64,000 nucleotides of DNA from Variovorax sp. V213 (GCF_041154455.1 NZ_AP028665.1:682001-746000); one strand, 5' to 3'; numbered from the stretch's first letter, positions 34,750 to 42,947 are shown. Notes: generated by a model not told the origin, from the letters alone. A program made the numbers and translations.

Positions 34750-34769
34750 CTGGCCAAGACCAGTCATTC
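34747..34769 (+). repeat. Dispersed 3'-linked repeat overlapping a stop codon
   Basis: TAGCTGGCCAAGACCAGTCA then TTC; its first three bases are the stop codon of the small membrane protein gene. Confidence 0.55.
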
Positions 34770-34789
34770 CCCATCACCTCCCATCGAAG

Positions 34790-35173
34790 ATGAGCCGCGT
34801 GACCATTTCTATAGCGCCGTGTGACCCGTCCGCCTCGTTGGTGAGCGAAGTTCGGCGAATCACAAACTTCGGAGTTCTTGACGTGCGAGACCGTCTTTCC
34901 GCCGGAAAGCCCGTGTTCGACCAAGAGCTTTTCTGCAATCGAGCAGAGGACGTCTTTGCAAAAGCGCGAGCGCTGCTTTCGGCTCTGGAACGTGGCGGGT
35001 ATCAGCCTCTTGTCAGTGAGGCTGGTCGACCTATCACTCCGCAGATTCTGCGAAATATCTTCCTGCTTCCGAGGAGGGCGCCGAGGAGCTTCGCCGGCTC
35101 GATGACGTGGGACACGTTTAGGCGACGGCAGAATGCGGCCACAACCGGCCTTCCGGCACCGCCGCCCTGTTGA
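34790..35173 (+). CDS. Hypothetical protein with L7/L12-like C-terminal motif
   Basis: A 127-residue frame starting MSRVTISIAPCDPSASLVSE. The segment VSEVRRITNFGVLDVRDRLSAG resembles the ribosomal protein L7/L12 C-terminal helix pair that also occurs in unrelated small proteins. The last 40 residues read poorly (Arg/Pro-rich) and run into a repeat copy. Another frame gives YLPASEEGAEELRRLDDVGH and stops at 35120, just before the repeat, which suggests a frameshift near 35020-35035. The gene may therefore be damaged. Confidence 0.45.
   Translation: MSRVTISIAPCDPSASLVSEVRRITNFGVLDVRDRLSAGKPVFDQELFCNRAEDVFAKARALLSALERGGYQPLVSEAGRPITPQILRNIFLLPRRAPRSFAGSMTWDTFRRRQNAATTGLPAPPPC
35127..35154 (+). 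repeat. Dispersed repeat, variant core
   Basis: GGCAGAATGCGGCCACAACC then GGCCTTCC. It overlaps the doubtful 3' end of the preceding gene and stands 32 bp before a gene fragment. Confidence 0.6.
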
Positions 35174-35186
35174 ATATCATCAGGCC

Positions 35187-35342
35187 ATGGCGATATTCGC
35201 GTTTGCAGTCAAAGTGCCCTCGGCCGGGCCGTTCGTTGGCGACCTTCGGCCGAGCTTCGACGCAATGATGAAGCTGGCGGTGCCAGCGCACATCACTGCG
35301 CGTGATTTGCCACTCGCGTTCACCGAGGCCGGGTGGAAATAA
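35187..35342 (+). pseudogene. N-terminal fragment of a 2'-5' RNA ligase-like protein
   Basis: 51 codons starting MAIFAFAVKVPSAGPFVGDL and containing KLAVPAHITARDL. The order, ending in the HxT motif HIT, resembles the start of LigT-type 2'-5' RNA ligase/phosphodiesterase family proteins (normally about 170-180 residues, with a second HxT). After HIT the match is lost and a stop follows. It is probably a decayed remnant with no activity; the identification is tentative. Confidence 0.4.
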
Positions 35343-35391
35343 TGCGCAAGACGCAGCGACTAGCGATTCTCATCAGTCACGCAAGGCGCTA

Positions 35392-36300
35392 ATGGCAGGA
35401 TTCGACGAAAGAATTGTGAACGGCATCAGCGTTCTCGCGGCGATCATCGACAGCGGCACGTTTGCGGCGGCGGCCGACATCCTGCAGATGTCGCAGTCGG
35501 GCGTCAGCCGTGCCATCGCACGTCTCGAAGGCCGGCTGGGCATTCGCCTGCTCGAACGCACGACGCGGTCGGTCGCCCTCACGGACGAAGGCCGGCGCTT
35601 CTATGAGCAGGTGGCGCCGTTGCTCGCCGGGCTCGAGGAAGCAGCGGCATCCGCAGCGCAAGGAACGACCACCATTCGCGGCGTTCTGCGGGTCAACATC
35701 GACCCGTATTTTTCTCGGTTGATCTTGGGGCCGCGCCTTGGCGCGTTTCTCGATGCGTACCCGCAATTGAAGCTCGAACTGATCACCCGCGACGAGCTGG
35801 GTGACCTTGTTGCCGATGGCTTCGACTTGGCAGTGCGCTTCGGCCATCCGCGGCCATCGACGCTGATCGGGCGCAAGTTGCTCGACACACGGATGCTGAC
35901 AGTGGCCTCCCCTGGCTACTTGAAGCGCCACGGACACCCCAAGGATCCACGCGAATTGACGCTGGGCGGTCATGTCTGCATCCTGTTCCGGGACTCTGCA
36001 ACCGGCCGGCCATTTCCATGGGAATTTCACAAGCGCCGCAAGAAGCTGGTGTTCCACATGGACGGAGCTTTGACTGTCAATGATGCTGGCACGCTCTACA
36101 GCGTCTGCCTCGCCGGCCACGGCCTCGCCCAGGTGATGGATCTGGGCGCTGAGCCGATGCTGGCCGATGGGCGGCTGGTCAACGTCTTTCCCGATTGGCC
36201 CGACGAGCGGTTTCCGCTGTATGCGTTTCACCCGTCGCGTCAGCATCTGCCAGCGAAGACGCGCGCCTTCCTGGACTTCATCGTCGGTCTTTTGCGGTAG
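35392..36300 (+). CDS. LysR-family regulator
   Basis: A 302-residue LysR protein with the HTH in GTFAAAADILQMSQSGVSRAIARLE (about 22-46) and LERTTRSVALTDEGRRFYE after it. The effector domain includes ELITRDELGDLVADGFDLAVRFG. It is followed 125 bp later by an NmrA-like gene on the same strand with a strong palindrome between them, so it probably regulates that gene. The start at 35392 (MAGFDERIVNG) fits the family; longer frames upstream do not. Confidence 0.9.
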   Translation: MAGFDERIVNGISVLAAIIDSGTFAAAADILQMSQSGVSRAIARLEGRLGIRLLERTTRSVALTDEGRRFYEQVAPLLAGLEEAAASAAQGTTTIRGVLRVNIDPYFSRLILGPRLGAFLDAYPQLKLELITRDELGDLVADGFDLAVRFGHPRPSTLIGRKLLDTRMLTVASPGYLKRHGHPKDPRELTLGGHVCILFRDSATGRPFPWEFHKRRKKLVFHMDGALTVNDAGTLYSVCLAGHGLAQVMDLGAEPMLADGRLVNVFPDWPDERFPLYAFHPSRQHLPAKTRAFLDFIVGLLR

Positions 36301-36330
36301 CGCTGGCGCGCGGCGTTAATGCTTACCAAG

Positions 36331-36357
36331 CATGAATGAAATGACATTCATGTCATT
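36331..36357. promoter_or_regulatory. Nested palindromes upstream of the NmrA-like gene
   Basis: AATGACAT-TC-ATGTCATT (36340-36357) is a perfect palindrome; it overlaps CATGAATG and CATTCATG (36331-36352), a second inverted repeat. They lie 69 bp or more before the NmrA-like start, a likely LysR operator. Confidence 0.55.
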
Positions 36358-36425
36358 GAGAAATGGATGGTCGAAGTTCAAACTTCCTGCGCCGAGGCAA
36401 TTTCTGCCGAAAACAAGGAGTTTGG

Positions 36426-37289
36426 ATGTTTGCCATTACGGGAATCACGGGACAGGTAGGCGGCGCCGTTGCGCGCGCGCTCATGGAAGCGGGCAAGGAT
36501 ATTCGCGCCGTCGTACGCGACGCCGGCAAGGGCGTCGCATGGAAGCAGCGCGGCTGCGAAGTTGCCATTGCCTCGCTGGACGATGCCGAAGCACTCAAGA
36601 AAGCTTTCGCCGGTGTTGAGGGCGTATTCTTCGTCTTGCCGCCAGTGTTCGACCCTTCACCCGACTTTGAGGAGGCCCGCCGCGTCATCGCGGCAGTCCG
36701 TGAGGCGCTCGGGCAGACGCTGCCCGGCAAGCTCGTCTCGCTGTCGACGATTGGTGCTCAGTCATCACGGCCCAACCTGTTGCAGCAGCACTCCTTGCAG
36801 GAGACCAGCCTGGGTACACTGCCCTTGCCCGTGACTTTCCTGCGCGCTGCCTGGTTCATGGAGAACGCGGCTTGGGATGTGGGGCCTGCACGCACGACGG
36901 GAGTCATTCCGAGCTTCCTATATCCGCTCGACAAGCCGGTGCCCATGGTTGCCACCGCGGATGTTGGACACCTCGCCGCTGAGTTGCTTCAGAAAAGTTG
37001 GCAGGGCAAGCGCATTGTTGAACTGGAAGGCGAGCGCTTGACGCCCAACGAGATTGCTCTGGGGTTTGCTCGCGTTCTGGGCCACGACGTACGCATGGAG
37101 GTGGTGCCGCGCGCCAATTGGGAGGCGCTTTTCAGAGCACAGGGCATGCGCAACCCCTTGCCGCGCATTCAGATGCTGGACGGTTTCAACGAAGGATGGA
37201 TCGAGTTCGAGAACCCGAACAAGGTTCGCAAGGGAACGGTTCCTTTGGACGCTGTACTGCGGGAACTCGTCGCGCGCCCTTTGAGTTGA
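36426..37289 (+). CDS. NmrA/NAD(P)-binding atypical SDR protein
   Basis: A 287-residue Rossmann-fold protein of the NmrA-like group. The nucleotide-binding motif is AITGITGQVGGAVARAL at residues 3-19 (GxxGxxG form). VVRDAGKG, VEGVFFVLPP and LPVTFLRAAWFMENA follow in the usual order. Such proteins act as redox sensors or as quinone/aldehyde reductases; the role here is unknown. AAGGAG is placed before the ATG at 36426. It is downstream of a LysR gene and its candidate operator. An extended repeat copy follows about 150 bp after the stop. Confidence 0.88.
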   Translation: MFAITGITGQVGGAVARALMEAGKDIRAVVRDAGKGVAWKQRGCEVAIASLDDAEALKKAFAGVEGVFFVLPPVFDPSPDFEEARRVIAAVREALGQTLPGKLVSLSTIGAQSSRPNLLQQHSLQETSLGTLPLPVTFLRAAWFMENAAWDVGPARTTGVIPSFLYPLDKPVPMVATADVGHLAAELLQKSWQGKRIVELEGERLTPNEIALGFARVLGHDVRMEVVPRANWEALFRAQGMRNPLPRIQMLDGFNEGWIEFENPNKVRKGTVPLDAVLRELVARPLS

Positions 37290-37441
37290 GCCGCGTAGCC
37301 GGCTGTTAAACAGTCTGCTGTGAGCATTCGTACTCGTCGTCGCGGCCTATAGCGCCACAAAACTCGTTCCCGGCCGAGAAGCCAAAGTCGGCGGTTGTCG
37401 GGCCGAGCCAGAGGCAATGGAGGTCTGCTTTGGAGCAAAGC

Positions 37442-37509
37442 GTACAGCCGGGATGGGCCCAAAGCTCCGGCCGTCGCAAGCGGCTACAGTCGGCCAGGAG
37501 CGGACATCC
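37442..37509 (+). repeat. Dispersed 3'-linked repeat, best extended copy
   Basis: Starts GTACAGCCGGGATGGGCCC. Then GCTCCGGCCG can pair with CGGCCAGGAGC, a 10-bp stem with one bulged A around a 17-base loop containing GCGGCTACAG. It ends CGGACATCC. Confidence 0.8.
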
Positions 37510-37541
37510 GATACGGCCCTGCCGACCAACGAGTTAGCACG

Positions 37542-37844
37542 ATGAACGACGACGACACCTACGATGCCGAGCTTTCGCCCGCAGAGAGTGCGCGGGTTGC
37601 AAAGCTGTCTCTAGCTGAGCTGGCGCTTATCGATGCGGCACTTCTTTCGCAAGTTGCCGACGATTGGAGGAAGGTCGCACGCGTAGTTGGGATGGCGATG
37701 CTGTCGATGCCAGATCGCCCAAGTGGAGTTCCCGACGTCTTCTTCGCAAAGCGGGTCGAGCAGCTTGTCGAATCCGGCCAACTTGAGTCGCAGGGCGACC
37801 TTCGGCGGATGCGATTTAGCGAAGTAAGGCTTAGGTCTGCCTGA
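37542..37844 (+). CDS. DUF3658-like protein
   Basis: A 100-residue protein: AELALIDAALLSQVADDWRKVARVVG in the first half, then GVPDVFFAKRVEQLVESGQLESQGDLRRMRFSEVRL (seen in parts), matching the DUF3658 C-terminal domain, which also occurs fused to DUF1835. The function is unknown. It starts 33 bp after an extended repeat copy, and its stop is followed immediately by another copy, making a neat one-gene unit. Confidence 0.75.
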   Translation: MNDDDTYDAELSPAESARVAKLSLAELALIDAALLSQVADDWRKVARVVGMAMLSMPDRPSGVPDVFFAKRVEQLVESGQLESQGDLRRMRFSEVRLRSA

Positions 37845-37873
37845 CGGCAGAATGCGGCCAGGAGCGGACATCG
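37845..37873 (+). repeat. Dispersed 3'-linked repeat, variant core
   Basis: CGGCAGAATGCGGCCAGGAG then CGGACATC, beginning right at the stop codon of the DUF3658-like gene. Confidence 0.7.
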
Positions 37874-37903
37874 GTCCTGGTGACCGCTCGAAAGGAACGG
37901 ACC

Positions 37904-38065
37904 ATGCGTTACCGCTTCAACGCTTTCGGACGAATCATTGCCGTCGAGCGGGTCGATGACGCCTGGGATACGTACCTGATGGGAAACGAGGGGAAGCGCC
38001 GGCCAGCAGGCTTTGCCGTTCCGTCCGACGTGACCCACTGTCGTTTCGAACTTTCCCACGCATGA
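37904..38065 (+). CDS. Small hypothetical protein
   Basis: A 53-residue protein starting MRYRFNAFGRIIAVERVDDAW, with GNEGKRRPAGFAVPSDV. It resembles short proteins (about 70 residues) found next to variable gene modules in proteobacteria; this copy may be shortened at the C-terminus. AAAGGA lies 10 bases upstream. The function is unknown. Confidence 0.55.
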   Translation: MRYRFNAFGRIIAVERVDDAWDTYLMGNEGKRRPAGFAVPSDVTHCRFELSHA

Positions 38066-38201
38066 CGCGCGCACGCACCCTCACTTCTTCTAGGGCGCAA
38101 GCAAAACGGGATCTTCGAACTCTATTAGCTCGAACCACCCGAGGCCGGCCCCACGCGCCATGGTGCAGATCGACAGCGCCGCGAGCCCACCGCAAACTCT
38201 C

Positions 38202-39137
38202 TCAATGCGGTACTTCAGGGTTCATAAAGTCGACCAGTTGCCGCCACGCCCCGAACGGTCCTGCGATCGGGCACATCAAGCCGAGTGGCTCGAGCATGTA
38301 AAGCGGCCGTAGCTTCAACTCGCGCAGCAAGCCGGCATCGAGGAGGGGCCGCACGAAGTTAAGCGGCAGGAACGACAGTAGGTTTTCTTGCTGCGAGAGC
38401 CACCACAACATGGCCGTTGATCGAGTGACGACCGGATAGGTGCGGATCGGGTGAGGCAGGTTCGCGGTCAATTCGTCGAATCGCTCACGGGCGGCCGAAC
38501 CCGTGGGGGCGAGTAGCCAGGTCTCGTCGGCGAGTTGCGGCCAGCCCAGGGAACGCTTGCGCACCAGTGGATGGTCTGCGCGCGCCAAGACCGCGAAACG
38601 ATCTTCGCGCACCGGTATGAAGTGCCAGCCTTCCGGGATCACGGGAGGCCGTCGGCATGCCACGAGATCTGCCTCGCCACGTGCGATGGCCAGCAGCTGA
38701 TCGTCCCCTTCGGCTTCCGAGAGGTGAACGGTGACATCCGGATGCCGTTGCGCGAAGCGAGGCAGCACGTCGAGCAGGAGCCCGTTCATCGCGCCGACCG
38801 AGGCGACGAGGCGGATGGCGCCGCCGATGCGTTGCCGTCGCGCGGCGACGACCTCGGCGCCGTCGGCGACGCCGATCAGCATGCGACGCGCAACGGGCAA
38901 GAGGTCTTCGCACGCCTGCGTGGGCCGCACGCCGCGCGCATGCCGCTCGAAGAGCTGAACTTCCAGCAGCCGTTCCAGGTACGCGAGGCCCTGGGTCACC
39001 GACGACTGCGTCATGCCGATCGAGTCCGCCGCCCGCTGGAGGCTGCCCAGCTCTGCCACTTTCAAGAGGATCTGCACATGCCGAAACTTGCCGCGCGCGA
39101 GCAGGCGGTTGAAGAGGACGGATGCGTCATGGCTCAA
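38202..39137 (-). CDS. LysR-family regulator with TTG start
   Basis: A 311-residue LysR protein: HTH GSLQRAADSIGMTQSSVTQGLAYLERLLE (about 31-59), FERHARGVRPTQAC, and a C-terminal effector domain. It is divergent from a Bug receptor/hydrolase operon, separated by 116 bp, and probably controls it. No in-frame ATG or GTG occurs near the expected N-terminus; the best start is TTG at 39137. An ATG seven bases downstream is out of frame. No clear ribosome-binding site is visible. Confidence 0.88.
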   Translation of the reverse strand: MSHDASVLFNRLLARGKFRHVQILLKVAELGSLQRAADSIGMTQSSVTQGLAYLERLLEVQLFERHARGVRPTQACEDLLPVARRMLIGVADGAEVVAARRQRIGGAIRLVASVGAMNGLLLDVLPRFAQRHPDVTVHLSEAEGDDQLLAIARGEADLVACRRPPVIPEGWHFIPVREDRFAVLARADHPLVRKRSLGWPQLADETWLLAPTGSAARERFDELTANLPHPIRTYPVVTRSTAMLWWLSQQENLLSFLPLNFVRPLLDAGLLRELKLRPLYMLEPLGLMCPIAGPFGAWRQLVDFMNPEVPH

Positions 39138-39253
39138 GGTATCGGCAAGTCTAATGGGAGAGTGCCGTTTTTAATTTGTCGCCGATGGCTTGCTCGGGGA
39201 TGATGGCAACTCCACAAACAGCGGGCAGCAAGCCACGCGACAGGAGACAAAAC

Positions 39254-40225
39254 GTGAAAAAACCATGGCCGCTGCTCGCGGTTGTCTGTTGCCTGCTCGG
39301 CGCCTTTCCGGCCCATGCGCAGGACGAGGTCTGGCCGTCCAAGCCGATCCGGGTGATCGTGCCGACCCCGCCCGGCGGCGCCTACGACCGCACCATGCGA
39401 CCGCTTGCGCAGGAGCTGGCGTCGTTGCTCAAGCAACCGGTGGTGATCGACAACAAGCCTGGTGCCGGCAACATCATCGGCGCCCAGGCGGGCGCCGCGG
39501 CCCCACCCGACGGCTACACGCTCACGATGACGGGCATGGTGAACACGATCGCCCAAGGCATGTACGACAACGTGCCCTTCAACATCGTCAATGACTTCAC
39601 CCACGTCGCCATGATCGGCGGCGGCGCGCAATGGCTGGTGGTCAACAGCCAGTCCGGCATCGAGTCCTTCGCCGATCTGATCGCCCGCGCCAGACGCGAG
39701 CCGGGCGCGATCAACTACGCGAGCTCGGGCGCCGGCAGCACCGGCCATCTGTTGATGGAACTGCTGCAGAAGGCGACACAAACCTCGTTCGTGCACATCC
39801 CCTACAAGGGCGGCGCGCCGGCGCTGATGGATGTGCTGGGAGGCCAGGTCGCTGTCACCGTGATTCCGCCGAGCGGGTCGATGCAGTACATCCAGAGCGG
39901 CAAGCTCAGGGTGCTGGCGGTGTCCAGCCCGAAGCGCAGCCCCGAGCTCCCTCAAGTTCCGACCTTCGAGGAGCTGGGCTACAAGCAGCTGACGGTGATC
40001 TCCTGGGTGGGCCTGTCGGCACCGAAGAAGACGCGGCCCGAAGTCGTGCGCAAGGTCAACGAAGCAGTGCGCGAAGCGATGACGAGGCCGGAGCTGCAAA
40101 AGAAGCTCGACGCCGAAGGCATCACGCCGATGACGATGGCGCCCGACGAGTTCACGCGCGTCGTCAAGAGCGACACCGAGCGCTGGGGTGCACTGACACG
40201 CAGCCTGCAACTCAAGGCCAACTGA
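39254..40225 (+). CDS. Bug-family TTT receptor
   Basis: A 323-residue periplasmic receptor. The signal peptide is MKKPWPLLAVVCCLLGAF, cleaved near AHA-QDEV. Bug motifs are RVIVPTPPGGAYDRTMRPLA, IDNKPGAGNIIGAQAG and HIPYKGGAPALMDVLGG. The start is a GTG at 39254 with an excellent AGGAGAC before it; an upstream in-frame ATG gives residues that do not fit a signal peptide. It is followed 18 bp later by an alpha/beta hydrolase gene, so the pair probably takes up and cleaves an ester- or lactone-like acid. Regulated by the divergent LysR, by inference. Confidence 0.93.
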   Translation: MKKPWPLLAVVCCLLGAFPAHAQDEVWPSKPIRVIVPTPPGGAYDRTMRPLAQELASLLKQPVVIDNKPGAGNIIGAQAGAAAPPDGYTLTMTGMVNTIAQGMYDNVPFNIVNDFTHVAMIGGGAQWLVVNSQSGIESFADLIARARREPGAINYASSGAGSTGHLLMELLQKATQTSFVHIPYKGGAPALMDVLGGQVAVTVIPPSGSMQYIQSGKLRVLAVSSPKRSPELPQVPTFEELGYKQLTVISWVGLSAPKKTRPEVVRKVNEAVREAMTRPELQKKLDAEGITPMTMAPDEFTRVVKSDTERWGALTRSLQLKAN

Positions 40226-40243
40226 AATCCGAGCCCATCCCTC

Positions 40244-41047
40244 ATGCCTTTTGTCACATCGAACAAACGCGACATCTACTACGAGCGTCACGGCGCCGGC
40301 CCGGCGATCCTGTTTCTGCACGGTGCCGGCTCGAACGCCGCCACCTGGTGGCAGCAATTGCCGGCCTTCACGCCACAGTACACCTGTCTCACGATGGACA
40401 TCCGCTGCTTCGGTCGTTCGGTGGCGCCGCCGGAGGAGTTCTCGCTGAAGCTCTTCGTCGGCGATGCCTTGGCGGTACTGGCGCGCGAAGGCATCGAGCG
40501 CGCGATGGTCGTCGGTCAATCGCTTGGCGGGATGATCGGGCTGCGGCTCGCGTTGCGCCATCCCGAGCGCGTCGCCGCGTTCGTCGCGTGTGACACGTCG
40601 CTGGCCATCGACCACCCGACGCTGGTCGACAGCATCGAGCGGCGCTTTAAGACAGTTTCCGCGGTAAGCATCGAGCAGCGCTCGCTGGGCGCCTGGTTCT
40701 TGAAGGCGCAGCCCGCGCTTGCAGCGCTTTACGCGCAGATCAACCACTTCAACCCGAGCGCTCACAGTATTGCGCCCGAAGCCTGGCGCGAGGCCGTACT
40801 GCGCCTGAACCAGCCCGAGAACCTGCTCGCCGTCGCGGAGATCGACCAGCTGGCTTGCCCGACGATGTTTCTCGTTGGCGCCGAAGACCCGATTGTTCCG
40901 CCGTCGGTCATGCGCGAACTCGGCCAGCGCCTGCCAGGGAGCGAGGTCGTCGTCGTCGAGGAGGCCGCGCATTCTGCGTACTTCGAGAAGCCGCTGGAGT
41001 TCAACCAGGCGGTGTTCGACTTCTTGAGACGACGCGCCGACTCCTAG
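40244..41047 (+). CDS. Alpha/beta hydrolase
   Basis: A 267-residue hydrolase. HG motif FLHGAGSN at about 24-31; nucleophile serine in VVGQSLGGMIG (about 88-98); the acid in VGAEDPIVPP and the histidine in EAAHSAYFEKP complete the triad. The pattern is that of enol-lactone hydrolases (PcaD-like) and related esterases. It is cotranscribed with the Bug receptor (18-bp gap), suggesting action on the imported compound. The substrate is not determinable. Confidence 0.9.
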   Translation: MPFVTSNKRDIYYERHGAGPAILFLHGAGSNAATWWQQLPAFTPQYTCLTMDIRCFGRSVAPPEEFSLKLFVGDALAVLAREGIERAMVVGQSLGGMIGLRLALRHPERVAAFVACDTSLAIDHPTLVDSIERRFKTVSAVSIEQRSLGAWFLKAQPALAALYAQINHFNPSAHSIAPEAWREAVLRLNQPENLLAVAEIDQLACPTMFLVGAEDPIVPPSVMRELGQRLPGSEVVVVEEAAHSAYFEKPLEFNQAVFDFLRRRADS

Positions 41048-41128
41048 GTCTGCTGTGCAGCGCATCCTGCCACAGTGTCGTCGACTCCTTCGCCCACAGT
41101 GAACACCAAGACGATCTATCGGAGAAAG

Positions 41129-41518
41129 TCAAAACCCATCTTTCTCGAGCTGCCGAATTGCCCTTGACTCTTTGTATTTGTGCACCCTCAGAAGGCGTTG
41201 TGCTTCACCGGCAACTCGCTCGGGTCTGAAGCCAGGCCACGCAGGAAGAAGGCGCATCAACTCGATCCAGTCTTCCTCCAGGTCGGTTCTCGGCTCGTCC
41301 AGCATGAGTGACGCTCGATAGGCAATCACCTTGCGAAGGTGCACTGATGCTCGCAAGTTGTGGCCGTATTCCGTCCTCGGAGGTAGCTCGTCATTCCAGA
41401 TCAGACCGCCTGCCATCAAGTCGTAACTGCAGGTCGCCGTTGGGCTGTACTGGCAAGCCCTCAGCGCGTCCAACAACAAGGGACTGAACATCATGAACGG
41501 TGGACTGGGTGCTGTCAT
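41129..41518 (-). CDS. Hypothetical protein
   Basis: A 129-residue protein from the start at 41518 (MTAPSPPFMMFS); starts at Met9 or Met10 or a longer frame are possible. Segments ACQYSPTATCSYDLMAGGLIWNDE and DLEEDWIELMRLLPAWPGF appear genuinely coding. No family was recognised. It marks the point where gene orientation in the accessory zone turns from plus to mostly minus. No dispersed repeat copy was seen next to its 3' end. Confidence 0.55.
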   Translation of the reverse strand: MTAPSPPFMMFSPLLLDALRACQYSPTATCSYDLMAGGLIWNDELPPRTEYGHNLRASVHLRKVIAYRASLMLDEPRTDLEEDWIELMRLLPAWPGFRPERVAGEAQRLLRVHKYKESRAIRQLEKDGF

Positions 41519-41702
41519 GGAAGGTCTGCTATTGGCCGAATGTAGCTGGACAGGTCGCCTGCGCAAAGGACCCGAAGCGGATGTAGCATCTTCTCCAAAG
41601 CTGGCATTCAACTCAACTTACGTAGCGACAGCCGCGAACACCCAGCATCGCTGAGGTCTGCAACCCAAACACCTCCTAAAGGCTTACTCAAAGGCAAACC
41701 TT

Positions 41703-42107
41703 ATGGGCGCCCCCATCTGGATCAACAACAAGACGGACCTCTGGATCAGCAATGGGATGAAAGATGCCTTTTGCGAAGTGCTGACGACTGTTGCGACTCT
41801 TGAAGGCCACGATGTCATGGCCGTCTATACCGATGCACCGGGCGTGGCAGGCACCTACGGAGTCTCCGGTTTGGGCATCGATCTTGACGAGTTCAATACC
41901 TACCTCGGTGGACGGGAGGGCGTACGACGCCATCTTGACGTCTGTCGTGCGCGCTTGCCAGAAGTCGCCGAGTCCTGCGGCCTGACACCTGCCGGCGCTA
42001 AGCATATGTTGAATTTGTTCGCGTGGGCAGCGTACATCATGGATGGAAATCCGCTCCCCAAGAGCTGCAACTACTACCTTGACTGGCCGCCCGGCATCGG
42101 GGCCTGA
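41703..42107 (+). CDS. Hypothetical protein
   Basis: A 134-residue protein starting MGAPIWINNKTDLWISNGMK. Later segments are AVYTDAPGVAGTYGVSGLGIDLDEF, LPEVAESCGLTPAGAKHML and a C-terminus ending DWPPGIGA. It looks like a compact cytoplasmic protein of the immunity-protein type, but no family was recognised. The repeat pair that follows is in the minus orientation and belongs with the next, minus-strand gene. Confidence 0.6.
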   Translation: MGAPIWINNKTDLWISNGMKDAFCEVLTTVATLEGHDVMAVYTDAPGVAGTYGVSGLGIDLDEFNTYLGGREGVRRHLDVCRARLPEVAESCGLTPAGAKHMLNLFAWAAYIMDGNPLPKSCNYYLDWPPGIGA

Positions 42108-42161
42108 CGCTACAACACCGCTCGCCGCTGTCGATTGTGGTGAATGAGCCAAGCCTAACGG

Positions 42162-42272
42162 ACAGCCGCTTCTGGCCGAATTTTCCACACGGCGCGACTG
42201 ACCGGTCTTGGCCGACTGTAGCCGGTTGCGGTCGTCGGAGCTTCGGGCCCGAACCGGCTGTACAGAATTCTC
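42162..42272 (-). repeat. Tandem pair of dispersed repeats (short variant plus extended copy)
   Basis: On the plus strand: GCTTCTGGCCGAATTTTCC at 42168-42186, then GGTCTTGGCCGACTGTAGCC within 42200-42272, which ends with the palindrome TTCGGGCCCGAA and CGGCTGTAC. They lie downstream of the minus-strand gene ending at 42341. Confidence 0.75.
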
Positions 42273-42340
42273 CGAAGCAGACCTTCAAATTGGCGCGATG
42301 CAAGTGGCCTCTGGCGGCGACCGGTGACGGCGGCAAGGTC

Positions 42341-42784
42341 CTACCCTTGGTCCCCAGCCGTCGGGTCTCCGAGCCACCAGCGCATGGTTCGCACTGCAGC
42401 AATCTCTCCATCACTCAAGTCCTCAGTCGCTTGCACTGACGCGAGCGCATCGATTGCCGCCTGCTTCCCAAGCACTCGGGCGAAATACTGGGGAAGTTGC
42501 TCGACGCTGAGGTCGTAGCTCGGCAGGGACGCCCGTATGCATTCGACCAGGTCAAACTCCTTGGTCGGCTCTGCTGTATCGAGCAATCTGCCGGCCAGCT
42601 CCTGCCGCTGAGACCGCAATTCTTTGGGCGCACTCTCGACGAAGACCGCGAACAGGCCTGCAAAAACTTCAGCGGATGCACAGCGGCTCAGCCGAGACCG
42701 GAGAAAAGCGAATTGCTGGGGATTGTCCGCTCCGAAGCGGTCTGCCGACTGGAGCACGGCGGCAAGAACCTCATCACGTTTCAT
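42341..42784 (-). CDS. Hypothetical protein
   Basis: A 147-residue, mostly helical protein: starts MKRDEVLAAVLQSADRFGAD, with VFAGLFAVFVESAPKELRSQRQ in the middle and DLSDGEIAAVRTMRWWLGDP near the end. It has no membrane segment or catalytic motif. No family was recognised. Repeat copies lie on both sides: a pair after the stop and one 16 bp before the start. The upstream copy belongs to the gene interrupted by the IS66 element. Confidence 0.6.
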   Translation of the reverse strand: MKRDEVLAAVLQSADRFGADNPQQFAFLRSRLSRCASAEVFAGLFAVFVESAPKELRSQRQELAGRLLDTAEPTKEFDLVECIRASLPSYDLSVEQLPQYFARVLGKQAAIDALASVQATEDLSDGEIAAVRTMRWWLGDPTAGDQG

Positions 42785-42799
42785 TGACCGTCCTTCAAC

Positions 42800-42832
42800 T
42801 TCTGGTTCTGGCCGATGACAGCTGTTGCATCC
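42800..42832 (-). repeat. Dispersed repeat next to the IS66 left flank
   Basis: On the plus strand TCTGGTTCTGGCCGATGACA then GC. It is 14 bp beyond the original stop codon (42847-42849) of the small membrane protein gene, before the IS66 insertion split them. Confidence 0.5.
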
Positions 42833-42860
42833 ACGATTGCGCAGCCTTACCAGAATCGAC

Positions 42861-42887
42861 GTACGCGGTCAATTAACCACGCCCTTG
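42861..42887 (+). repeat. IS66 left terminal inverted repeat
   Basis: GTACGCGGTCAATTAACCAC followed by GCCCTTG. Confidence 0.92.
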
Positions 42888-42947
42888 TTGAGTGAACGAT
42901 GAGCTGTGAGGCTACGTGCCCATGTAGAGCAACATGGACATGTAGAG

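Noticed and set aside
39134..41065. 643-codon minus-strand frame over the Bug receptor and hydrolase genes
   Set aside because: It is antisense to two genes with signal peptide, Bug motifs and a catalytic triad; low-complexity composition marks it as shadow.
42906..42947. Longer start for IS66 tnpA
   Set aside because: The extra residues are not typical of the family; the ATG at 42948 gives the usual N-terminus.
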